Assembly: GCA_002746535.1 (NCBI GenBank)
Contig: NVWA01000015.1
Coordinates: 62,001-126,000, forward strand
Length of the DNA stretch: 64,000 nucleotides
Direction of reading: 5' to 3'
DNA from: Planctomycetota bacterium
GTDB taxonomy: Bacteria > Planctomycetota > GCA-2746535
The notes under the pieces are model-generated. The model saw only the letters and a program-made list of their open reading frames with translations, was not told the origin of the DNA and did not search any database. Position 1 is the stretch's first letter. Each line of letters opens with the position of its first letter. Below, piece after piece: positions 41,079 to 48,712 of this stretch. The position numbers and the translations under genes were made by a program.

Positions 41079-41935
41079 GTTAAGCTCCTCATAGATTGAG
41101 TAAAATAATCGTATTCTTTATTTATTTTTTCTACGTCAACATCACCTTCATAAATATATAATCGATATGTTTCTTTTGAACTATTACTCTTTTTAAGAAT
41201 TCGCTTGCCATTAATACAAGGACTTGGTGATAATCCATAGCCACTATCTACTCGCCAAGGTGTTGGGAAAGCAGGATTACTCGGATGGTCCATGATGGCA
41301 ATGCCTGCCGATGAACTATCAGATGTAGGCATAGAAACAGATCCCCACTGAGCTTTGGTACTATCAGCTTCTTTAAATTTTAAACCCTCACTATTCTCAA
41401 ATGAGGCACCAATTTCCGCTCGATAAGGCATTCGCAAAAATAGACCTCCATATGCACATTGAGCAAATTCAATATCGATCAATGCCTTTAATTCCCATTC
41501 AAGATCTAAATAATAATGCTCTTCAAAGGCTTGAAAATTCCATGTCTGTTTTTCTAAAAGCATATCTTCTTCTGTACGTGATCTCCATATGGTATTAACT
41601 TCCCAGATAACATGATTCATATCATGATTGATAAGGTCAATAGGCTCAGGGTGAAATGTTCCATCTGCTTTTAAACCATTAGCACTTAAACCTTCTGTCC
41701 AGAAATCCATATCATTAACCCCATGTAGACCTGTGTATAAACCATGTTGCCAAAGATGATGACCAGGTTCATTTTCTGTTAAGACGCCATGGCCATGGGG
41801 TGCCACTATTGGATGTATATATGGACGTCTGTTTTCAGATGCATGCTGTACAAGAATGGGTTTGTTAGATTGAGCATTAACAATCTGAAGTCGATCATTT
41901 TCAAGTCGTGTTTGCAAGTTTACTGAATTGGTCAT
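41075..41935 (-). CDS. DUF6807 (PmoA-like) family protein
   Basis: This 286-aa protein has the family signature near its N-terminus, YIHPIVAPHGHGVLTENEPG followed by HHLWQHGLYTGLHGVNDMDFW, with many histidines that could bind metal. The family was once named after methane monooxygenase PmoA, but it is now seen as a beta-sandwich enzyme found with Gfo/Idh oxidoreductases. It is first in the operon, upstream of the two dehydrogenases, and divergent from an AraC regulator. Function is unknown. Confidence 0.85.
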   Translation of the reverse strand: MTNSVNLQTRLENDRLQIVNAQSNKPILVQHASENRRPYIHPIVAPHGHGVLTENEPGHHLWQHGLYTGLHGVNDMDFWTEGLSANGLKADGTFHPEPIDLINHDMNHVIWEVNTIWRSRTEEDMLLEKQTWNFQAFEEHYYLDLEWELKALIDIEFAQCAYGGLFLRMPYRAEIGASFENSEGLKFKEADSTKAQWGSVSMPTSDSSSAGIAIMDHPSNPAFPTPWRVDSGYGLSPSPCINGKRILKKSNSSKETYRLYIYEGDVDVEKINKEYDYFTQSMRSLT

Positions 41936-42064
41936 AGCATTCCTTCTTAATATTATTTTGATTTAATTAGTCTAAGAAATAGAGTGAAACTATTAAATTA
42001 CCTTATTTTTAGCTTAATTTTGGTTATAAACAACAAATGATGATTTAACCATTTTGACATTCAT

Positions 42065-42982
42065 TTGTATTATTTTGATATTGGAATAGAATTGCATCCT
42101 GCTTTTGAGTTACCTAAGACTGAAAATCTATTATGTAATGCTGTAGGTATTCGAGAACCTCAGTTTCCATTTGACCAAATCGAACGTGTGCGCAATGATT
42201 ATGTCGCATTCATGGTTACAAGGGGTGAAATATATTTAAGCGAAAGAAATACGCATTCCGATATCATAGAAGATTTTTGTGTAAAAACCGGTGAAATTCA
42301 TATTGTTCCGCCCGGCATAGCCCAGTGGTCAACTAAACCTTTTGATCCAGGTATAAAGTTTCTGTGGTTTCATTTTATCTTAGAGGGTGACTATCATCTT
42401 TTATCTTTAAAACAAACACAAAAGAAATTCTTGCAAATGCAAACCCAGACAAAACTAAGAAGGTGGATTTTACCACGACAAATATCATTAAATGCTCAAT
42501 TTTCAAAGGCAAAAGATCTTCATCAAGAGTTACTTCAAATGTATCGTCTATGGAACAAAGAGGACCCAAGCATTCATACCATTGGTAACTATATGGTCCA
42601 TTTAGTTCAAAAAGAATACCGAGAACAGTTTTTCCATCATTCGAATTCAAAAAGAATCGCTAGTTCAGAAATACATTATCGTCATGCCTTGGAGTATATG
42701 GGAAGCCACTATGACAAAGCTATTTCTCTAAAAGAAGTTGCCAAAGCAATTCATATTTCATCTGAACATTTGAGTCGTATTTTCAAAGATCATTCTGGCG
42801 AAACGGTAGTGAAGACATTATTAATGATTCGCATAAACGCCGCCAAAGAACTTTTGAAAGACCCTTATGTCTCGATGAAAGAAATCTCCTATTTATGCGG
42901 CTTTGCCTCAGCCAGTTATTTTTGCCGTGTATTTAAAAACATCGTCGGCTGTGCCCCTGGTGCCTATTTCACCACAAAATGA
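42065..42982 (+). CDS. AraC-family transcriptional regulator
   Basis: A 305-aa regulator: an N-terminal cupin-like sugar-sensing domain (KTGEIHIVPPGIAQWSTKP) and two C-terminal helix-turn-helix motifs, the second with the AraC signature EISYLCGFASASYFCRVFKNIVG. It is divergent from the DUF6807 operon and probably controls it. Only a TTG at 42065 is available as a start after the last stop codon, and no ribosome-binding site is seen, so the real start could be non-standard. Confidence 0.85.
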   Translation: MYYFDIGIELHPAFELPKTENLLCNAVGIREPQFPFDQIERVRNDYVAFMVTRGEIYLSERNTHSDIIEDFCVKTGEIHIVPPGIAQWSTKPFDPGIKFLWFHFILEGDYHLLSLKQTQKKFLQMQTQTKLRRWILPRQISLNAQFSKAKDLHQELLQMYRLWNKEDPSIHTIGNYMVHLVQKEYREQFFHHSNSKRIASSEIHYRHALEYMGSHYDKAISLKEVAKAIHISSEHLSRIFKDHSGETVVKTLLMIRINAAKELLKDPYVSMKEISYLCGFASASYFCRVFKNIVGCAPGAYFTTK

Positions 42983-43101
42983 AATTGACTATAAAATTAA
43001 CCCTGAAAAATACTCGTAAGGATGCCCCTACTGTTTCGAGATTAAAAATAGCTTTAACTTAATGGACAAACCTTTATTCTTTCCAATCGAATTTACACAG
43101 T

Positions 43102-44601
43102 TCATTTCTTCTTTCGATAGCGACTTTCAGAAGGAAGCATTATATTTTTTACATCTGTGCCAATTCCAGGCCAAGGTCTTTTACCCCAAAAATCTGGTGG
43201 ACCTGACAAGTATAGTGACGCTGGTACTGGTTTTGCGTTCTTGCTTAGCTTCCCTTGAATTTTGCCTTTAACACGATTCCTGTAGTAGAAAATATTTTCA
43301 CAGCTTTTTTCAGTTTGAATGGTGCCTTGATCTAATGTATTAAGAATGATATTGGCCTTGTGTGAATGATCCCTGATTATGATAGAAGTAGACACTTTAT
43401 TTCTGAAACAAGTAGTTAACGGTCCGGTTGGTCCCCAATAGTCAGCATAGGTAATTAATTGCACTTTATTGCCTTCAAAGAGATTCATATAAGAATAGTG
43501 ACCATGTATCGAAACATCACATAGCTTGTTCTCAATGGAGTAATTATAAGAAAAAACATTACCATTAGCACCTTGCTTAACCATCATTGAATGTCTTAAA
43601 CTTTTAAATATATTGTTCTCAAATAACGAATCCGTTGTATGCTTGCCAGCAACAATTCCATATCCATGCCCACCCCCGCCATAATCATAAGCATGATGAA
43701 AAAAACTTCCTGATATAGAAATAAATCGACTGGTATGGATCCATACGTGAGCCCTCATGCAGTAGGCAGAAGTGATATTACGAACCCAACAGTTCAACGC
43801 CCATTTGAATGCAATTATAGACCCTTCATTTTTATCAAGTCGTTTAATATGAAGGTCTTCAATCCCAACAGATTCAATTGGTTTTATAACCTTAATTTTT
43901 GGCTTGAAAGACACATTAAAAGTAAGCCTTAGTGGAGTATCGATTTCAATAGAATTTCCAGAAATATTGATGAGCTTAACCAGCTGACCCTGGGCATGTC
44001 TTGCCCAAGAAACATTCCATTTTGATTTCGTGTACATACGTTTGGGATTATTCTCACAGTAAATTAAAATCAAATCATTCTTTTTGAGACCCGTCGTTTT
44101 TTTCATTTTTATCTTTAATGAGCCAGCCTTGAGTGTCTCAGATATAAATAAAACATGATCGTTTTCTTGTCCAGAAATTGTAATGGCATTGATGGTTTTA
44201 GTTTTGTCCAAATTAAAATTCAGATACGTCTTCTGCAAACGAGCCCCCTTTAATATAACCCCACTCTTAAGTATTAAAGCTGATTTTAAATTAAATTTAC
44301 CGCTAGGTAATAGTATAGTCCCTGGCGTTTCAATTTTATCGATAGCCGCCTGTATGACTTTTGAGGCATTAGCTTTTAGTTTATTTGCCGTTAATTTAAG
44401 TACTAGTTTAGCTTTTGGAATCTCACCTTTTATGCCAGGATTCCAGGTCACTAACCTTTCAGATGGGATTTCCGATTCATCGGCATACATGACCTCAGCA
44501 TTGCTAACGATCATTACAGAACCGAAACAAATCAGGGAAATAAAACGGATCAATTTAATTTGAATAAACTTAGAATAGCTAAAATAATTGTGTTCAAGCA
44601 T
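43102..44601 (-). CDS. Exported right-handed beta-helix protein
   Basis: About 499 residues with a signal peptide (FISLICFGSVMIVSNAEVMYA ending near residue 26). The central part shows beta-helix turns (VGIEDLHIKRLDK, HHAYDYGGGGHGYGIVAG, NGNVFSYNYSIENKLCDVSIHGHYSYMN in pieces). The His-rich central loops suggest substrate binding, as in polygalacturonase- or pectate-lyase-like enzymes, but the family is not recognised. The start at 44601 has GGGAA 7 nt upstream; the open frame continues to 44652. It lies between an AraC gene and a ribulokinase gene and may be separately transcribed. Confidence 0.7.
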   Translation of the reverse strand: MLEHNYFSYSKFIQIKLIRFISLICFGSVMIVSNAEVMYADESEIPSERLVTWNPGIKGEIPKAKLVLKLTANKLKANASKVIQAAIDKIETPGTILLPSGKFNLKSALILKSGVILKGARLQKTYLNFNLDKTKTINAITISGQENDHVLFISETLKAGSLKIKMKKTTGLKKNDLILIYCENNPKRMYTKSKWNVSWARHAQGQLVKLINISGNSIEIDTPLRLTFNVSFKPKIKVIKPIESVGIEDLHIKRLDKNEGSIIAFKWALNCWVRNITSAYCMRAHVWIHTSRFISISGSFFHHAYDYGGGGHGYGIVAGKHTTDSLFENNIFKSLRHSMMVKQGANGNVFSYNYSIENKLCDVSIHGHYSYMNLFEGNKVQLITYADYWGPTGPLTTCFRNKVSTSIIIRDHSHKANIILNTLDQGTIQTEKSCENIFYYRNRVKGKIQGKLSKNAKPVPASLYLSGPPDFWGKRPWPGIGTDVKNIMLPSESRYRKKK

Positions 44602-44828
44602 TACTAAATTCCCTATAAGTGATTCAATAATTTGTGACTTATCTATAATCATAATACTTGTTTTTAAAAGGGTTTATTCGATTTTCGAAAATATATTTTC
44701 ATTTGATATGTTTATGATTTTTAAACCTGCTAATCATAAAAGTATACTAATCTTAATTCAAACAATTAAAGGTTTGGACAAGCTGTCTAAAGCCCCAGGA
44801 TAAAGCTCTAGGTTCAAAGATAATTGGC

Positions 44829-46487
44829 TTATTTATTTTCTAAAAATACACCTAGAGATTTATATTCTTCATATAAGCTTTGATACTTTACAACATTTGC
44901 CGGAATCGGAAAATATTCTTTATCGAATCCACTGTTCATCGAATCCATAGCATCTTCGACTTTCGCATATAAACCAGCTGCGGTAGCTGCAAACATAGCT
45001 GCACCTAATGCACATGTTTGCTCAGAAGTCACGACCTTGATCGGTTTATTTAATATGTCAGCCGTTATTTGCATAACCAATTTACTTTTTTTGGAGATAC
45101 CACCTAATGCAATTATATTTTTAATGGGAATACCTTCATCAACAAACCGGTCAAGAATCGCTTTAGATCCAAAAGCTGTTGCTTCCACCAAACTACGATA
45201 AATAGTCGGAGCATCTGTACCTAAATTAATTCCGGTTATAGCTCCCTTAAGATTTTGATTAGCATCAGGCGTTCGACGCCCATTCATCCAATCTAAACTA
45301 CAAACTTTCGATTCACCAATTTCTAACTTCGCAGCTTCTTCTTCAAGTGAAGGAATAATTTTATCTGACAAAAGTTCTAATTGGTCCTCTGATAATTGAT
45401 CTTTCAAGAGTTGCTTTGTGGGCCATAGTAAGACTTGCTTGAACCATGCATAAATATCACCGAAAGCTGATTGACCAGCTTCCAAACCTATCATCCCAGG
45501 GATAACGCTACCATCTACTTGCCCACAAATCCCTTTTATCAATTTGTCTCCAAACTCATCAATAGGTGCTACGAGAATATCACAAGTAGACGTCCCCATT
45601 ACTTTAGATAATGTGTATGCTCCGGCGGCAGCACCAACTGAGCCCATATGACAATCAAAAGCTCCCCCACCAACCACAACATCCTCTGATAAACCCAGTT
45701 TTTCGGCCCATTCGGCTGTTAATGTTCCAATGGGTTTTTCGGCAGTATCGGTATCAGTAAATAAACGTTCCTTAAGACCTGTTAAAAGAGGATCAATTCC
45801 TGTCAAATAATCTTCTGAAGGAAGACCTCCAAATTCTTCATGCCACATAGCCTTATGACCTGCTGCACATCGACTTCTTGACATCTTTAATGGATCAATC
45901 TTATCGGTTAAAACAGCCGGCATCCAATCACAATGTTCCACCCAAGAAAAAGCCGCTTTTCGAATTGATTCATCCTCACGTAACACATGTAATATTTTTG
46001 CCCAAAACCATTCTGAGGAATAGATACCCCCCTCATATTTCAAAAAATTAATCCCATTCCAGTTTTGTGTGAATTCATTAATCTCATCAGCCTCTTGGAT
46101 AGCCGTGTGATCCTTCCATAAAATAAACATAGCATTTGGATTTTCTTCAAATTCTTTTTTCATACTTAGAGGAATACCCTCTTGATCTACTGCAACCAAA
46201 GTGGAACCCGTTGTGTCAAATGCTATTCCCTTAATATTTTCGGGATCTTTATCAGGAAGACTTTTAATTGCTTCTTTAATCGTTGTCTGCATAGCCTCTA
46301 AATAATCTAAAGGATGTTGACGAAATTGATTTTTAGATGGATTACAATACAAGCCTTCTTTCCATCTTGTATATAAAAAAGTGCTCGTAGCTAACTCAGT
46401 ACCATCATGAGCATCCACAATTAAAGCCCTGACAGAATCAGAGCCAAAATCCATTCCAATCACATAATTTTTATCTGACATATACAT
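44829..46487 (-). CDS. araB: Ribulokinase (FGGY carbohydrate kinase)
   Basis: This 552-aa FGGY kinase has the N-terminal GMDFGSDSVRALIVD, FDTTGSTLVAVD, GAFDCHMGSVGAAAG and the C-terminal IALGGISKKSKLVMQITADI. Length and these features match AraB, which phosphorylates L-ribulose in arabinose catabolism; xylulose or other ketopentoses are alternatives. araA and araD are not nearby. Two starts are possible (46487 and 46481). A perfect 9-bp inverted repeat 39 nt upstream is a likely operator. Confidence 0.85.
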   Translation of the reverse strand: MYMSDKNYVIGMDFGSDSVRALIVDAHDGTELATSTFLYTRWKEGLYCNPSKNQFRQHPLDYLEAMQTTIKEAIKSLPDKDPENIKGIAFDTTGSTLVAVDQEGIPLSMKKEFEENPNAMFILWKDHTAIQEADEINEFTQNWNGINFLKYEGGIYSSEWFWAKILHVLREDESIRKAAFSWVEHCDWMPAVLTDKIDPLKMSRSRCAAGHKAMWHEEFGGLPSEDYLTGIDPLLTGLKERLFTDTDTAEKPIGTLTAEWAEKLGLSEDVVVGGGAFDCHMGSVGAAAGAYTLSKVMGTSTCDILVAPIDEFGDKLIKGICGQVDGSVIPGMIGLEAGQSAFGDIYAWFKQVLLWPTKQLLKDQLSEDQLELLSDKIIPSLEEEAAKLEIGESKVCSLDWMNGRRTPDANQNLKGAITGINLGTDAPTIYRSLVEATAFGSKAILDRFVDEGIPIKNIIALGGISKKSKLVMQITADILNKPIKVVTSEQTCALGAAMFAATAAGLYAKVEDAMDSMNSGFDKEYFPIPANVVKYQSLYEEYKSLGVFLENK

Positions 46488-46525
46488 TTCTTTCTTAAGT
46501 TATTTGGGAAGTTCAAATCTTGCTC

Positions 46526-46553
46526 TTTAACAACTATCTTAAATGTTGTTAAA
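46526..46553. promoter_or_regulatory. Inverted repeat upstream of the ribulokinase gene
   Basis: TTTAACAAC (46526-46534) and GTTGTTAAA (46545-46553) are perfect arms around a 10-nt spacer. Place and symmetry suit a repressor operator. A stem in the mRNA leader is the alternative. Confidence 0.5.
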
Positions 46554-46739
46554 TTAAAAAGTCTATATTATGATTACTTCAGGAATAATTCCTACTGCTT
46601 TTGCATAAAAAATATAACTAAACATATACAAAAGATTATTTGCTGGGCGCGCAGGCATCCTGCCCAATGGTTACCCAAATAAGAGAATACCTGTGCTTTA
46701 AAATAATTAGAATTATTTAATACATTTTTTCTGTGAGAG

Positions 46740-46754
46740 CGAGCTGGCAGCTCG
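46740..46754. repeat. CGAGCTG palindrome, copy 1
   Basis: CGAGCTG-G-CAGCTCG with GAGAG on the left and CTTTT on the right. Its flanks match the reverse complement of copy 2, so copies 1 and 2 form a nested inverted repeat over 46731-46891. Confidence 0.7.
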
Positions 46755-46867
46755 TCTTTTCTTAGGAATCATCAAGCATTATACAAAAAAGGTTGAATTT
46801 AATCTTATCATGCGATCGTTAACAGAGATTACAGCAGTGTTTGGAATTGGCTTTGATTAGAAAAAGA

Positions 46868-46882
46868 CGAGCTGGCAGCTCG
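46868..46882. repeat. CGAGCTG palindrome, copy 2
   Basis: Same 15-bp core. It is followed by CTCTCCCAGGAAAACAAG, the start of a direct repeat of about 95 nt that recurs after copy 3. Confidence 0.7.
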
Positions 46883-46996
46883 CTCTCCCAGGAAAACAAG
46901 TAGTCATAAATAATCTAAAGAAATTAAAAGAGCGATAACTGGTCTAGTCACATACCACTATACTTTAAAATAATTGGAATTATTAAATATTTTTTT

Positions 46997-47029
46997 CTGG
47001 GAGAGCGAGCTGGCAGCTCGCTCTCCCAG
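46997..47029. repeat. 33-bp perfect palindrome, copy 3
   Basis: Arms of 16 bp (46997-47012 and 47014-47029) around a single central G, with extra T/A pairs outside. It is the largest perfect palindrome noticed in the window and is much more GC-rich than its surroundings. The preceding 35 nt repeat those before copy 1. Confidence 0.8.
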
Positions 47030-47177
47030 GAAAACAAGTAGTCATAAATAATCTAAAGAAAATTTTTAGGCAATTAAAAGGACGATAACTGAAATAGTCA
47101 CATATCGCTATCCTTTAATCTATATACCTATTCGACTTTATTTGGGTAACCGATGCCGGCGCGCCCAGCAAAAAAAA

Positions 47178-48347
47178 TCATTTCATTGAAAAATCGCCGG
47201 ATTCAAGATCAGCAATCTTACCAACCAAGTCAGTCACCTCATTATCTTCTATTATTGTGTTGCTATCAACATTAAAAGCATCCAAGGGATCTTTACCTAT
47301 AATATTATTTTTGACAATTGCAGATTCAGACATGTTTAATACTTGGATAGCATGATAATCTTTTCGATCTTCTGAACAGATTTTATTCGATTCTATCGTA
47401 ACATTATTACCATAATCTATCTCAATAGCTTTATTGCAACCACCTATAATTATATTATTTCTAACAATCGTATTTCGAATATGAAAAGAAGCTCGGTCTT
47501 GTGCATGAGGATTACCCAAGCCAATTGCCTTATCGCAATGAATAAAAATATTATTCTCAACAACAACATCTTCAGAATGTATCCATATAAAAACAGTGCC
47601 ACGTCCTCGACCAGATTTTCCGCGTATCCCGACAAAGGCATTGTCTGAAATAGTCCAACCTTTGGCAAACATCAAATCCATTCCAGCTACATAGTTTCCT
47701 TCATCCGGATCCACTTCATCTTGCTTGGGACGATCATTGATAAATAAACAATGACGAACACAACCATTCTTTGGTCTATTCCATTGTATATGATAATCAT
47801 CTTGCGGGTTATAACCAAGCTCGTCTTCAGTATATGGCACATGGTCTATACGAACTGACCCCGTACCCTTCAAACCTCTTGCCCATATATTATGAAACTT
47901 CACATTCTCAATTGTCAGATTATCTACCCTTCCATCACCCATAAACATAATGCCATACTTCGGACTATTAGCCAAAGTCAAATCACGAATCGTTAAATGC
48001 CTTGCGCGAGTAATTTTAATTAAACCCGGAGCACCAAATCGAGTACTTAAAGGTTTATAAAATTGATCAAATTCCGTATCACCATCAATAATAACATCTT
48101 CACGATCACCAGTTTCCCCACATATTGTTAAATGATGGGTATTAACAACCATATCCCGAGGCATGATATAGCGACCTTTAGCTATTACAATCGTCGTATA
48201 TTCTTCAGCATCCTCAACAGCACGGATAATCTCCCAAGGCGCTGAAACTCTAACCACTTTTTCGGTGGGGATTGCCCAAGGTTTATGAGGTTTAATAAGT
48301 TTTAATATTTCTGGTAATTTTGAAAAATCTGGATCACGTGTATACAT
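47178..48347 (-). CDS. Right-handed beta-helix protein, cytoplasmic (paralogue)
   Basis: This 389-aa paralogue of the 34733-35845 protein shares TTIVIAKGRYIMPRDM, ICGETGDREDVIID, LANSPKYGIMFMGDG, NIWARGLKGT and IRGKSGRGRGTVFIW. It also lacks a signal peptide. It has an insertion of about 20 residues in the middle (around YTEDELGYNPQDDYH). AAGGA lies 7 nt before its ATG. Its stop codon is 7 nt from the end of the composite repeat. It is downstream of the second propeller gene on the same strand, 365 nt away, mirroring the first pair. Activity unknown. Confidence 0.75.
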   Translation of the reverse strand: MYTRDPDFSKLPEILKLIKPHKPWAIPTEKVVRVSAPWEIIRAVEDAEEYTTIVIAKGRYIMPRDMVVNTHHLTICGETGDREDVIIDGDTEFDQFYKPLSTRFGAPGLIKITRARHLTIRDLTLANSPKYGIMFMGDGRVDNLTIENVKFHNIWARGLKGTGSVRIDHVPYTEDELGYNPQDDYHIQWNRPKNGCVRHCLFINDRPKQDEVDPDEGNYVAGMDLMFAKGWTISDNAFVGIRGKSGRGRGTVFIWIHSEDVVVENNIFIHCDKAIGLGNPHAQDRASFHIRNTIVRNNIIIGGCNKAIEIDYGNNVTIESNKICSEDRKDYHAIQVLNMSESAIVKNNIIGKDPLDAFNVDSNTIIEDNEVTDLVGKIADLESGDFSMK

Positions 48348-48712
48348 AAATACATCCTTAAAAATTTACTTCAATAAAAATTAACCCCTATATTCAAAAG
48401 AATTAATTTTATTTCAAATAGTTTTTGTAATATTTTCTTTTTTCTTTTTTGATACGAAATATAAATTTAGGCCCCTTTTATCTCATAATATAGTCAACTG
48501 AATCCACTACATATTAATCATCTAAAAAAATATAGTAGCTGAAGCTTCCAGCTTCATTTTAATAAAATACTAGGACATTCTAATAATCTTAATTCAGACG
48601 ATTGAGTAAAAATTTAATAATGTGGAGAAACTGTCAAGCCCTAGGATAACTACAAGGGCATCCCTACCAAACAATTATAATATTAGCAAATTTTTATTTT
48701 TCTATTCGCTTA
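48348..48712. repeat. Intergenic region with TGAAGCT hairpin
   Basis: The gap between the beta-helix and propeller genes holds one perfect hairpin, TGAAGCT-TCC-AGCTTCA (48540-48556), followed by TTTT, and half of a GTAGGGATGCCC-type repeat near 48656-48667. The stretch from about 48575 to 48640 resembles one near 44750-44800. Nothing else is recognised. Confidence 0.5.

Larger units (their letters stand above)
46641..47170. mobile_element. MITE-like composite repeat with 33-bp terminal inverted repeats
   Basis: The left end (46641-46682) and the reverse complement of the right end (47138-47170) agree at 32 of 33 positions, apart from a 9-nt insertion in the left arm. Both begin TGCTGGGCGCGC and end GGTTACCCAAATAA. 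Inside are three copies of the palindrome CGAGCTGGCAGCTCG and two sets of direct repeats. No open reading frame for a transposase exists and no clear target duplication is seen. It fills the 46488-47177 gap between the ribulokinase and beta-helix genes. Confidence 0.6.

Noticed and set aside
46641..47170. CRISPR array or insertion sequence at the repeat cluster
   Set aside because: Spacing and orientation of the repeats are irregular, there are no spacers of equal length, no cas genes and no transposase frame.
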